Shown: in pieces, positions 6,858-14,373 of the stretch
How positions within the stretch are numbered: the stretch's first letter is position 1
Layout of the letters: each line of letters opens with the position of its first letter
Assembly (NCBI GenBank): GCA_949957035.1
Contig: CATLIP010000024.1
Span: 1-14,373 of the forward strand
DNA length: 14,373 bases
Direction: 5' to 3'
Source of the DNA: an uncultured Lachnospiraceae bacterium
GTDB lineage: Bacteria; Bacillota_A; Clostridia; Lachnospirales; Lachnospiraceae
The notes under the pieces: generated by a model
Databases searched by the model: none
Seen by the model: only the letters and a program-made list of their open reading frames with translations
Told to the model about the DNA's origin: nothing
Translations under genes and position numbers: made by a program

Positions 6858-7568
6858 ATGGAAACATCACGCATCCTAATCGTAGACGACAACCCGGAGA
6901 TTCGGGAGATTATACACATTCTGCTGGAAGGAGAAGGCTTTGACATCCGGGAGGCAGGCGACGGAGCGCGCGCCTTAGACCTTACGGCGAAGCTTAATTT
7001 CGACCTGATTATCCTTGATATCATGATGCCCGGACTCAACGGATACCAGACCTGCATAGAAATCCGCAAGAACAGCAATGCACCCATTCTGTTCTTAAGC
7101 GCCCGCACCAAAGACAGTGATAAAACTCTTGGCTTTTCCAGCGGAGGGGATGATTATCTTGCCAAGCCCTTCTCCTACAATGAACTCATCAGCCGCGCCA
7201 AGGCGCTGATTCGCCGCTATCAGGTCTATCGGGGTAAGGAATCTTCTCCTTCCCCCCAACAGCCGGATAGGGAGCTAATCTTCCATCATCTTAAGATTAA
7301 CGAGGCGCTGGAGGAGGTGACCTCTGACGGTACTCCTCTTGTGCTGACGGACACAGAATATGCCATGCTCCTTCTTCTGGTGAAACATCCCCGCCAGATT
7401 TTTTCCGCACAGCATCTCTACGAGTCCGTATGGAACGAGCCTTACTATTATGGAGCTAACAATACGGTCATGGTCCACATCCGCAATCTACGGCTCAAAA
7501 TTGAGAAAGACCCGAAGAATCCGGCGCTGATTAAGACGGTCTGGGGAAAGGGGTATCGCTGTGATTAG
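6858..7568 (+). CDS. OmpR/PhoB-family response regulator (system 2)
   Basis: This is a 236-residue response regulator. The receiver domain (about 4-118) carries Asp10/Asp11, the phosphoacceptor Asp54 in LILDIMMPG, Ser81 at the usual Thr/Ser switch position and Lys103 in AKPF. After a linker rich in Ser, Pro and Gln (about 125-138) comes a winged-helix DNA-binding domain (about 140-236) with LTDTEYAMLLLL and the ending KTVWGKGYRCD. ATG 6858 is preceded by AAAAGGAG about ten bases upstream. The stop overlaps the kinase start by 8 bases. The gene diverges from the glycosyltransferase gene; the tandem repeats between them suggest autoregulation and possibly control of the divergent genes. The regulon is unknown. 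Confidence 0.96.
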   Translation: METSRILIVDDNPEIREIIHILLEGEGFDIREAGDGARALDLTAKLNFDLIILDIMMPGLNGYQTCIEIRKNSNAPILFLSARTKDSDKTLGFSSGGDDYLAKPFSYNELISRAKALIRRYQVYRGKESSPSPQQPDRELIFHHLKINEALEEVTSDGTPLVLTDTEYAMLLLLVKHPRQIFSAQHLYESVWNEPYYYGANNTVMVHIRNLRLKIEKDPKNPALIKTVWGKGYRCD

Positions 7569-8910
7569 ACGATTCAGGAATTTGAAAATCCGCACGCAGT
7601 CGGCAATCGTAATCCTGTGTGCTTTCATCCTTGCCTTCGCCCTATTTGAATTGCTTTGGCTGAACAAATGGAGCATCTGTGAGACCGCAGAAGACCTGAA
7701 ACTCTTTCACACGCAGATATATGATAAAGAGTTTCAGGACATGCTGGCTAAGGAAGCCCTCAAATACAACATACCGGAATCAGGAGACGACGCAGAGGCA
7801 GTAAAGGCCCTTAAGCCGTTCTTTGACGCTGCCAACGAATACACCGGCATCTATGTCTACGGCCACGATGACGGATTGTTCCGCGCCGGAAGATTTGCGT
7901 CTGCCATGGAAGACGACAGTTTTGTTTTTTTCTTCAATATCGGTTACAGGCTTACAGGCGGCGACGGTGAATTTGTGCAGGAGTTCCCCTTAGAATTTGC
8001 CAATGGGACGGCAGATATCATGATTTACAACTATGAACGGACTCTGTTCATATATCCGTTTCTATTTGTCTGTCTTTTTCTGGCAATTGCGCTGTTCCTT
8101 GTAATTGTCCTTTTCTTCCTGAATCGCAAGATGCGGCAGATATTGGCGCTCAAAGATGAGATTCTCACCATGTCCGCAGGGGATTTGACTCACCATATCC
8201 CCGATTTTGGAGGGAACGAGATTGGGATTCTTGCCGGTGAGCTTAACCATCTTCGGGAGTCTCTGTCTGAAAACATTCAAAAGCAGCAAGAAAGCCACAA
8301 GGCCAACCAAGACCTGATTACAGCGCTTTCTCACGACCTTCGGACCCCCCTCACCATCTTAAACGGATATCTGGAGGTTCTTAAGCTGAAACGCAATCCT
8401 AAGACACAGGAGGAATACTTAGACCGATGTCTGAAAAAGGCAGAGGATATCAAGGAGCTTACGGACCGGATGTTTGAGTATGCGCTGGTAGCAGAGGAAA
8501 ATGAGACTCCCAAGACTGCCTGGCTTTCCACAGATTTTATTGTACAATGTCTGACGGAAAACTGTGATTTCATCCGGCTTGCAGGATTCAAGACAACGCT
8601 TAAGCTTCCAGAAGCTACCGGTGTGCTGCAAAGCGACAAGACGATGCTGAAGCGAATTTTTAATAACCTGTTCTCCAATATTATCAAGTATGGAGATAAA
8701 AAACACACGGTCATGGTATCCGGACAGATTCAGGATATGCAATTTAGCGTCTCTGTCTCGAATGTCTCTAAGGGTGAGGCTTCTCACATAGACAGCAATA
8801 ACATCGGCTTAAAAAATGTAGACCGGATGGTACAGATGTTGGAGGGAAGGCTTTCAGTACAACAGGAACAGGAGCGGTTTCAGGTTGAGCTTCATTTTCC
8901 GCTGCAGTAA
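7561..8910 (+). CDS. Two-component sensor histidine kinase (system 2), degenerate G1 box
   Basis: This 449-residue membrane sensor kinase starts with GTG 7561 inside the regulator's last codons, seven bases after AAGGGG. It has a membrane segment at about 14-35, an outside domain of about 125 residues (36-162), a second membrane segment (about 163-187), a HAMP linker (about 188-240), the H-box ALSHDLRTPL with His258, and an N-box NNLFSNIIKYG (368-378). The ATP-lid region is unusual: where G1 normally has Asp-x-Gly the sequence reads SNVSKGEAS (400-408), followed after a short gap by a G2-like NNIGLKNV (413-420), so the lid and F-box are nearly absent. Downstream strands to the end look normal, so this is a family trait or real divergence, not a frameshift. 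Its partner is surely the adjacent regulator; the signal is unknown. Confidence 0.94.
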   Translation: MIRRFRNLKIRTQSAIVILCAFILAFALFELLWLNKWSICETAEDLKLFHTQIYDKEFQDMLAKEALKYNIPESGDDAEAVKALKPFFDAANEYTGIYVYGHDDGLFRAGRFASAMEDDSFVFFFNIGYRLTGGDGEFVQEFPLEFANGTADIMIYNYERTLFIYPFLFVCLFLAIALFLVIVLFFLNRKMRQILALKDEILTMSAGDLTHHIPDFGGNEIGILAGELNHLRESLSENIQKQQESHKANQDLITALSHDLRTPLTILNGYLEVLKLKRNPKTQEEYLDRCLKKAEDIKELTDRMFEYALVAEENETPKTAWLSTDFIVQCLTENCDFIRLAGFKTTLKLPEATGVLQSDKTMLKRIFNNLFSNIIKYGDKKHTVMVSGQIQDMQFSVSVSNVSKGEASHIDSNNIGLKNVDRMVQMLEGRLSVQQEQERFQVELHFPLQ

Positions 8911-8955
8911 TAAACCTTGAAACAAAGAGACAAATTCATGAAAAGATATTGATTT

Positions 8956-8984
8956 TTGAGCAAAAATCTGTTTATCTATATACT
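8956..8984 (+). promoter_or_regulatory. Candidate promoter of purC
   Basis: TTGAGC (8956-8961) and TATACT (8979-8984) are separated by 17 bases, a reasonable sigma-A promoter about 46 bases before the purC ATG. The -35 lies in an inverted repeat GATTTTT-gagc-AAAAATC (8951-8968) and the -10 in CTATA-tac-TATAG (8976-8988), either of which could bind a regulator. A perfect TATAAT at 8997-9002 is an alternative -10 but has no good -35 box. No purine riboswitch is visible in this leader. Confidence 0.5.
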
Positions 8985-9030
8985 ATAGCAAAATCTTATA
9001 ATAACACTATGACAAAGAGAGGTAGACTAC

Positions 9031-9891
9031 ATGAAACCAATCAAAGAAGGAAAAGTACGCGAAATCTACGACAACGGCGACAGCCTGATTATGGTCGCCA
9101 CAGACCGTATCAGTTGTTTTGATGTGATTCTGAAAAATGATGTGACCAAAAAAGGAACCGTTCTGACCCAGATGTCCCGCTTCTGGTTTGACATGACCAA
9201 AGACATTCTGCCCAATCATATGCTTTCTACCGACGTAAAGGATATGCCGGAGTTTTTCCAGACTCCTCAGTTTGACGGGAACAGTATGATGTGTAAGAAG
9301 TTAGAAATGCTCCCTATCGAGTGTATTGTCCGCGGCTATATCACAGGAAGCGGCTGGGCGAGCTATCAGAAGGACGGAACTGTCTGCAAAATCCGTCTGC
9401 CGGAGGGCTTAAAGGAATCTGACAAGCTTCCGGAGCCAATCTATACCCCATCCACCAAGGCTGAGATTGGAGACCATGACGAGAATATTTCCTATGAACA
9501 GAGTATTGCCCATCTGGAAAAATATTTCCCGGGAAAAGGCGAAGAATATGCTGCAAGGCTTCGGGACTGCACCCTGGCTCTCTATAAGAAATGTGCTGAT
9601 TACGCTCTTACCCGAGGCATCATCATCGCAGACACTAAGTTTGAATTCGGCCTGGATGAGAAGGGGCAGCTTGTCATCGGTGATGAGATGCTGACCCCGG
9701 ACAGCTCCCGCTTCTGGCCTGCCGACGGATATGAGCCGGGACACAGCCAGCCCTCCTTTGACAAACAGTTTGCGCGCGACTGGCTGAAAGCGAATCCGGA
9801 CAATGACTGGACTCTTCCGGAAGACATCGTTGAGAAGACCATTCAGAAGTACCTGCAGGGATATGAGATGCTGACAGGTGAGAAATTATAA
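9031..9891 (+). CDS. purC: Phosphoribosylaminoimidazole-succinocarboxamide (SAICAR) synthase
   Basis: The enzyme joins CAIR and aspartate, using ATP, to form SAICAR in de novo purine synthesis in the cytoplasm. Its 286 residues carry EGKVREIYD (6-14), the first family signature LPIECIVRGYITGSGW (94-109), the second signature IADTKFEFG (199-207) and DEMLTPDSSRFW (218-229). It is of the longer form also found in yeast and many clostridia, against about 237 residues in Escherichia coli; all motifs are intact. ATG 9031 has AGAGGT about eight bases upstream. No other purine gene is near: it sits behind a two-component system with its own promoter and faces the sulfite reductase operon. Being outside a pur cluster it probably has separate control. 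Confidence 0.98.
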   Translation: MKPIKEGKVREIYDNGDSLIMVATDRISCFDVILKNDVTKKGTVLTQMSRFWFDMTKDILPNHMLSTDVKDMPEFFQTPQFDGNSMMCKKLEMLPIECIVRGYITGSGWASYQKDGTVCKIRLPEGLKESDKLPEPIYTPSTKAEIGDHDENISYEQSIAHLEKYFPGKGEEYAARLRDCTLALYKKCADYALTRGIIIADTKFEFGLDEKGQLVIGDEMLTPDSSRFWPADGYEPGHSQPSFDKQFARDWLKANPDNDWTLPEDIVEKTIQKYLQGYEMLTGEKL

Positions 9892-9914
9892 GAAAATAAA
9901 GTCTATATGATGAA

Positions 9915-9950
9915 AAGGGATTGCCGCACTACATTTTGCAGCAATCCCTT
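9915..9950 (-). terminator. Hairpin terminator between convergent operons
   Basis: AAGGGATTGC (9915-9924) and GCAATCCCTT (9941-9950) form a perfect 10-base stem with a 16-base loop. Read on the minus strand the hairpin begins about five bases after the reductase stop and runs into TTTTC, so it fits a Rho-independent terminator for that operon. Read on the plus strand, after purC, it lacks a T tract and would be weak, though the stem could still act in both directions. Confidence 0.7.
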
Positions 9951-9954
9951 CGTA

Positions 9955-11508
9955 TCAATAAAAATACTTCTGCGCAATCTTTTGCAGTTTCTCGGCATCT
10001 TCTGCAAACCATGCGTCAAACGTCCGATTCTCCTCTTGGACTGCCTGACCAAGCTCCACAAAAAATGCAGGAAGGTCTTTTTGAAGCATCATTCCCCACT
10101 GCTCCCCAAACCGCTCCTCACCTTCCCTGTCTGAACCATTAACATGAAAGGTAAATGCCGGCTCCACCACATTATTCACACGTTTCACTCCACCATGGAA
10201 ACCAAGCTTACCAATCTGGTGCGTGCCGCAGGAGGACGTACAGCCGGAGATGTGTATTCTTGGCAGAACACCGTCTGCGAAATCATACTTCCTGACTTCC
10301 TCAATAATCTGTGCAAGGGCTTCTTGGGAATCCCGTAAGCCCACCTGACAGACAGACGCGCCGATACAGGCGACAGAAGTTTCAAAAAGATTCCTGGCTC
10401 CGTCCGAGGTAAGTTCAAGCACTCTCTTGGCCTCTTCGCCGTTCAGATTAATCACATAAACCGTCTCATCGGGGCCTAGGCGAAGCTCCACCTCTTCCAT
10501 ATCTTTCACCGTATCGTAAATCTCTGCAAACTTTGACGCCTGCGGCACTCCTCCGATTGGATGATACGCCACCGCATAGAGCCCCTCCTGCTTCTGCGGA
10601 ATCACTCTTGTCTGCCGCCTTAGCTTGCCGTCCTCATCATCACCGTTTCCGGCTTTCCTAACCTCGCAGGGTGAAACGAGGATATTCAAATCTCCTCCTG
10701 CCTTTGCAGATTCAAGTTTCTCAAGATATGCCTGCCGATACCCTTCTATGCCAAGAGTCTCCTGCATATATCTGGTCCTGGCCTTTGCCCGGCTCTCATA
10801 ATTTCCATGGGCAGCAAAGGTGTCTACCATGGCTTTCACATAGTACAGCACCTCCGAGGGTGAAACTTGTTCGGCAACCTTGACTCCCATACGCGGCTGA
10901 TTCCCCAAACCGCCGGCGCTGTACACGTCAAAGGTTCCCTCGGGTCTAGCCGCAAACCCTAAATCCCGGAAGGTTGCATGGGGCTCATTTGCCGGAGAGT
11001 TGGAGAAGCATACCTTAAGCTTTCTTGGCATCTTCACCGTCTTAATGATTCCAAGCAGATAGTCCGAAACCGCCAGCGCGTAAGGCATCACGTCAAAATA
11101 TTCTCCCGCTTCCACACCGGATAAGGGGGATACCATCACATTTCTCGGAAAATCTCCCCCTCCGCCTCTGGTAATGATTCCCACGTCAAAGGCTTTCTCC
11201 ATAATCTCGCACACTGTCCTTGCGCTAAGGTCATGAAACTGTACCGTCTGGCAGGTTGTAAAATGTACCTTCCTGATTCCATATTCTTCGATGGAATCAA
11301 CCATAAACTTTAGCTTCTCCTTATCAAGCCGGCCGCCCGGCAGACGCAGCCTTAACATGCTCGCCTCGCCGCCTTTTTGTGCATAGCTTCCGAAACCGCC
11401 GGAAAATCCTTTGTATTCCTTTACGCTGACCTCTTTTGCGTAGAATTTATCCGTCATTTCACGAAACTGCGCAAGGTCTTCTTTAAACTCTTTTATAATC
11501 TGCTCCAT
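9955..11508 (-). CDS. Nitrite/sulfite reductase, siroheme and [4Fe-4S] hemoprotein
   Basis: This 517-residue protein belongs to the ferredoxin-type nitrite/sulfite reductases, which reduce sulfite to sulfide or nitrite to ammonia with six electrons. It has two ferredoxin-like half domains (about 40-105 and 300-365), each followed by a nitrite/sulfite reductase domain. The cluster and siroheme cysteines are all present: C381-x5-C387 and C423-x3-C427. Against E. coli CysI, whose substrate-binding residues are Arg83, Arg153, Lys215 and Lys217, it keeps Arg122 (PRNV) and both lysines (PRKLK, 161-165), but the first arginine is replaced by Cys86 (TTCQTVQFH). ATG 11508 has GGAGAGG upstream and lies 26 bases after the previous gene; a TTG at 11538 is a poor start. 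No flavoprotein partner is nearby, so ferredoxin is the likely donor. Sulfite against nitrite cannot be settled by eye. Confidence 0.92.
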   Translation of the reverse strand: MEQIIKEFKEDLAQFREMTDKFYAKEVSVKEYKGFSGGFGSYAQKGGEASMLRLRLPGGRLDKEKLKFMVDSIEEYGIRKVHFTTCQTVQFHDLSARTVCEIMEKAFDVGIITRGGGGDFPRNVMVSPLSGVEAGEYFDVMPYALAVSDYLLGIIKTVKMPRKLKVCFSNSPANEPHATFRDLGFAARPEGTFDVYSAGGLGNQPRMGVKVAEQVSPSEVLYYVKAMVDTFAAHGNYESRAKARTRYMQETLGIEGYRQAYLEKLESAKAGGDLNILVSPCEVRKAGNGDDEDGKLRRQTRVIPQKQEGLYAVAYHPIGGVPQASKFAEIYDTVKDMEEVELRLGPDETVYVINLNGEEAKRVLELTSDGARNLFETSVACIGASVCQVGLRDSQEALAQIIEEVRKYDFADGVLPRIHISGCTSSCGTHQIGKLGFHGGVKRVNNVVEPAFTFHVNGSDREGEERFGEQWGMMLQKDLPAFFVELGQAVQEENRTFDAWFAEDAEKLQKIAQKYFY

Positions 11509-11534
11509 AACTTTTATCCCTCTCCAGATATTTC

Positions 11535-12677
11535 TCAATTCCGCAGGCTCAATACACCTTCTACCAGTATCTTCCCATCATCCAGGATATAATCAAAAGC
11601 TCCCGCCTTATACAGGTTTATCACAATCAAGCCCACAGGCACCGCGAATATCATTGCAAACACTCCGCCGGCCTTATACCCGGCATACAGTAATACCAAG
11701 GTGACCAAGGGTTTTAATCCCATGCTGTCCCCCACTAACTTAGGCTGAATCAACTGGCGGACCAGCTGCGTAACACCATATAAAATGAGCAGCCCAATCA
11801 CTAATTTGTAATCGCCCATCATAAACTTATAGACCGACCAGGGAAGCAGCGCCGTCCCGGTCCCAAAGAACGGCAGAAAATCAAGGAACGCAATCAAAAA
11901 TGCCAAAAGGAACGCAAAATGAATCCTGAGTATCAAAAAGCCGGCCAGCAGCAGTATATAGACCACCGCCATAATCTTGAGCTGCGCCTTGAAATATCCT
12001 CCCACAGCGTATTTCAGATTATCCATCACCATGGTCATTCGGCTCACTAAAGCATTGGGGGCAATACGCTTGGCCCAGAGAATCACGTCTTCCCGCTCTG
12101 CAATGAAAAAGTACGCTGAGATGAACGTCACTATCGTTGCAATCAGAGCGGAAGGGATTCCTTTTGCAAATCTTCCCGCTGCTGACACTGTAGGCTCGCT
12201 GAGTTTTCCGATAATGTCCCCCATGGTCTGCTCGAAGTTATCCATCATGGTATGCCAGCCCTCCTGCACGCCCACAGGAAGAAGCCGAAAGATTCCATTC
12301 AGGCTCTCCCCAATGGTTTCCATCCCTGCTTCTAAATCCTGGTACATATCCGGCATATTCTGTATCAGGCTCACAACCTCCCGGGAAATCGTACTTGCAA
12401 GCAGATAAATCAACAAGCCTACCATTCCCAGAACACCGATAATAATCAGCGCTGAGCCCCATTTCTTAATCAGCTTCATCCGCTTTTCCAGCCAGTTTAC
12501 CACAGGACTTGCGATTGATGCAATCACCCATCCAACCACAAAAGGCATAAAGAACCCCAGCAGTTTATATCCCAAATATAGGCATAAACCTGTCCCAATC
12601 AGGCTGAAACCAAGGCTTACGGCCACTTTCCAGTAGGGACGTTCATCCTGCATCTGTTCTTTGAAATTCATCTCCAC
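11535..12677 (-). CDS. AI-2E family membrane protein (PerM/YtvI-like)
   Basis: This is a 380-residue integral membrane protein of the AI-2E transporter superfamily (TqsA, PerM, sporulation protein YtvI). Hydrophobic segments lie at about 18-38, 42-58, 74-96, 176-193, 232-251, 253-283, 290-303 and 325-356, with the family's soluble stretch in between (about 98-170). The conserved core FLDFLPFFGTG (264-274) and QPKLVGDSMGLKP (311-323) are present. Some family members export autoinducer-2, others act as ion antiporters or in sporulation, so substrate assignment is unsafe. GTG 12677 is chosen because AAAGAGGTGA, nearly the full anti-Shine-Dalgarno match, lies about eight bases upstream; ATG 12671 is two codons further in. 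It follows engB by 55 bases and precedes the reductase gene by 26, suggesting one operon. Confidence 0.9.
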   Translation of the reverse strand: MEMNFKEQMQDERPYWKVAVSLGFSLIGTGLCLYLGYKLLGFFMPFVVGWVIASIASPVVNWLEKRMKLIKKWGSALIIIGVLGMVGLLIYLLASTISREVVSLIQNMPDMYQDLEAGMETIGESLNGIFRLLPVGVQEGWHTMMDNFEQTMGDIIGKLSEPTVSAAGRFAKGIPSALIATIVTFISAYFFIAEREDVILWAKRIAPNALVSRMTMVMDNLKYAVGGYFKAQLKIMAVVYILLLAGFLILRIHFAFLLAFLIAFLDFLPFFGTGTALLPWSVYKFMMGDYKLVIGLLILYGVTQLVRQLIQPKLVGDSMGLKPLVTLVLLYAGYKAGGVFAMIFAVPVGLIVINLYKAGAFDYILDDGKILVEGVLSLRN

Positions 12678-12732
12678 GTATTATTCACCTCTTTTTAGCG
12701 AAATATCCCCCTGACCTCAAATATTCTTGCTT

Positions 12733-13320
12733 CTATAACAAATATTCCTTCTCCGCCAGCTCCCAGATTTCTTCCCTTCCCTGCTTCGTAACGGAAGAAA
12801 AAGGAATCACAGCTGTCCCGCTAGGAAGCCCCAGACCTTGCCGGATTGCCTTGACCTGTTTATCCTTCTGGCTTCTCTTAATCTTATCCAATTTGGTGGC
12901 AATGATGATTGGAGCATATCCCTGTGCAGCAATCCAGTCATACATCAGCTTGTCATTTGCCGACGGGTCATGCCTGATATCAATCAGCAGAAACACTTGC
13001 CTAAGCTGTTTCGAGCCATGGAGATAACGCTCCACCATCTGTCCCCATTTCTGTTTTTCCTGCTGAGAGACCTTGGCATACCCGTAACCGGGAAGATCCA
13101 CCAGATAAAATTCCTGATTGATATTGTAAAAATTAATCGTCTGAGTCTTCCCCGGCGTTGCAGAAATGCGGGCGTAGGACTTTCGGTTCATCAGCGTATT
13201 AATCAGCGACGATTTACCTACGTTGGATTTACCTGCAAACGCAATTTCCGGCAGCTCGTTCTCCGGCAGTCTGCTTGTAATCCCGCATACTGTTTCCAAA
13301 TCTACATTTTTTATTATCAT
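12733..13320 (-). CDS. engB: Ribosome biogenesis GTPase EngB/YsxC
   Basis: This essential-type GTPase helps assemble the large ribosomal subunit. The 195-residue product shows all GTPase motifs: G1 GKSNVGKSS (30-38), ATPGKT (54-59) for G2, G3 DLPGYG (75-80), G4 TKLD (142-145) and G5 SSV (175-177). Length and motif spacing are normal. ATG 13320 has GAGGG a few bases upstream, and the gene starts 12 bases after the lon stop. Lon next to EngB is a common Firmicutes arrangement, so orthology is secure. Confidence 0.97.
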   Translation of the reverse strand: MIIKNVDLETVCGITSRLPENELPEIAFAGKSNVGKSSLINTLMNRKSYARISATPGKTQTINFYNINQEFYLVDLPGYGYAKVSQQEKQKWGQMVERYLHGSKQLRQVFLLIDIRHDPSANDKLMYDWIAAQGYAPIIIATKLDKIKRSQKDKQVKAIRQGLGLPSGTAVIPFSSVTKQGREEIWELAEKEYLL

Positions 13321-13332
13321 GTCTTACCCTCG

Positions 13333-14373
13333 TTACTTCTTCGGTTTGACGGCCTTTCCCCGGCCGGACAGCGCAAGCTTCAGTACTTCGTCCATGCGGG
13401 ATACCGGCACAATCTTGAGCCCTCTGGTAATCTCGTGGGACAATTCCTCCACATCAGATACATTTTCCTTCGGAATAATGACCATCTTAATACCTGCGTT
13501 CTTTGCTGCCAACAGCTTTTCTTTCAGGCCTCCGATTGGAAGCACCCTTCCCCTCAGAGTAATCTCACCCGTCATGGCAACGTCTGAACGCGCCTTCTTT
13601 CCTGTAATTGCCGACATCATCGCCGTCGCCATAGTGATTCCGGCAGACGGCCCGTCTTTGGGGACCGCGCCCTCCGGTATATGGATGTGTATGTCATGCT
13701 CTTTAAAGAAATTCTCGTCAATCTTGTGCTCCTTGCTGACGGAACGGATATAACTGATTCCTGTCCTTGCGGATTCCTTCATCACATCCCCCATCTGGCC
13801 CGTCAGCAGCACTTCTCCCTCTCCCGGCATAATATTTACTTCAATCTGAAGGGTATCTCCGCCTACGCTGGTCCATGCCAGTCCCCGGACAATCCCCACC
13901 TCGTCCGATTCATTTGCCATCTGATAAATATATAGTTCCTTCCCCAGATAGTGAGAAAGGTTGCGCTCCGTCACACGTACGGATTCCCTTTGCATTTCCA
14001 GAATCTCCCGGGCCGCCTTCCGGCAGATGTCCCCAATCTTGCGCTCCAGCTGGCGCACACCCGCTTCCTTGGTATAATTGCGCGCCATCTTCCACAGCGC
14101 TTTCTTGCTGATACTGAGCTGTTCCGAAGTCAAACCATGCTTGTTAAGCTGCTTCGGAATCAGATGCTCCGTCGCAATATGCATCTTTTCATTCTCCGTA
14201 TAGCTGGTGACCTCAATTACCTCCATACGGTCTAAAAGGGGCCTTGGTATTGGCTGCAGGGTATTGGCTGTAGTGACGAACAACACCTCCGACAAGTCGA
14301 TGGGAACCTCCAGATAATGGTCTCTGAACTTACGGTTCTGCTCGCTGTCTAACACCTCTAAAAGCGCCGAAAT
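13333..14373 (-). CDS. lon: ATP-dependent protease Lon (partial, 5' end beyond window)
   Basis: This is the C-terminal part of Lon, the cytoplasmic AAA+ serine protease that degrades misfolded and regulatory proteins. The frame is open to the right edge, giving 346 residues. It begins within the AAA+ module at ISALLEVLDSEQN, with sensor-1 TTAN (34-37), PRPLLDRMEV (43-52) and the small helical subdomain with VRQLER (106-111). The protease domain (about 155-340) has the catalytic Ser243 in PKDGPSAG and Lys286 in GGLKEKLLAA, 43 residues apart as in E. coli Lon (Ser679, Lys722). The end after about 337 is a short basic tail. It is the first visible gene of the lon-engB-membrane protein-reductase run; its promoter lies outside. 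Confidence 0.98.
   Translation of the reverse strand: MSALLEVLDSEQNRKFRDHYLEVPIDLSEVLFVTTANTLQPIPRPLLDRMEVIEVTSYTENEKMHIATEHLIPKQLNKHGLTSEQLSISKKALWKMARNYTKEAGVRQLERKIGDICRKAAREILEMQRESVRVTERNLSHYLGKELYIYQMANESDEVGIVRGLAWTSVGGDTLQIEVNIMPGEGEVLLTGQMGDVMKESARTGISYIRSVSKEHKIDENFFKEHDIHIHIPEGAVPKDGPSAGITMATAMMSAITGKKARSDVAMTGEITLRGRVLPIGGLKEKLLAAKNAGIKMVIIPKENVSDVEELSHEITRGLKIVPVSRMDEVLKLALSGRGKAVKPKK

Noticed and set aside
8755..8910. Frameshift explaining the degenerate G1 box of the system 2 kinase
   Set aside because: The same frame resumes a G2-like motif and a normal kinase C-terminus through to the stop, so the reading frame is intact.
8951..8968. Hairpin after the system 2 kinase as a terminator
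   Set aside because: The stem is nearly all A:T and is not followed by a T tract; it overlaps a better-supported purC promoter.
8911..9030. Purine riboswitch in the purC leader
   Set aside because: The leader is short and AT-rich and does not show the paired stems and conserved loops of a purine aptamer.
11506..11538. TTG 11538 as start of the nitrite/sulfite reductase
   Set aside because: TTG starts are rare, it overlaps the previous gene, and ATG 11508 has a clear GGAGAGG ribosome binding site.
12838..13753. Plus-strand open frames of 249 and 176 codons
   Set aside because: Both are antisense to engB and lon, whose motifs are intact; they are by-products of the coding strand.
1..14373. 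Mobile elements, CRISPR arrays, tRNA or rRNA genes
   Set aside because: No transposase, integrase, long terminal repeats, regularly spaced repeats or structural RNA signatures were seen on either strand.

Overview
The window looks like the chromosome of a low-to-moderate GC Firmicute of the class Clostridia, most likely a gut Lachnospiraceae. This is an inference from the gene families (an EngB/Lon pair, an AI-2E/YtvI-type membrane protein, a YfhO-type membrane protein, VanS-like kinases) and the purine-rich ribosome binding sites; no marker gene is present to fix the genus. There is no sign of phage, transposon, CRISPR, tRNA or rRNA. No gap between genes exceeds about 200 bases.

Left block, minus strand (about 6.7 kb down to 1): a family 2 glycosyltransferase and a large YfhO-like polytopic membrane protein overlap by 20 bases. 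They are followed by an OmpR-type response regulator, its sensor kinase (13-base overlap) and an ABC ATPase that runs off the left edge. The glycosyltransferase/YfhO pair resembles the CsbB/YfhO system of Bacillus subtilis, which makes a lipid-linked sugar and uses it outside the membrane to decorate an envelope polymer. The regulator/kinase pair has its own good promoter right after the YfhO gene, and the ABC gene has its own leader with an operator-like repeat.

Middle block, plus strand (6.86 to 9.89 kb): a second OmpR-type regulator and sensor kinase (8-base overlap) diverges from the glycosyltransferase. Behind it lies a stand-alone purC with its own promoter. The 198-base divergent region holds three tandem 10-base TCTTAA-like units in front of the regulator and a 22-base palindrome in front of the glycosyltransferase.

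Right block, minus strand (14.37 to 9.95 kb): lon (5' part outside the window), engB, an AI-2E-family membrane protein and a siroheme nitrite/sulfite reductase are closely spaced and probably one operon. It ends at a hairpin that faces purC.

The most interesting link is a near-identical 16-base element (15 of 16 positions) in front of both the ABC gene and the second two-component system, in the same orientation to each gene. It suggests that one response regulator, or two related ones, ties the transporter, the second signalling system and perhaps the envelope-sugar genes into one envelope-stress regulon. I see no clearly new molecular system; the novelty, if any, lies in this regulatory and genetic arrangement, plus an active-site substitution in the sulfite reductase and a degenerate ATP-binding motif in the second kinase.
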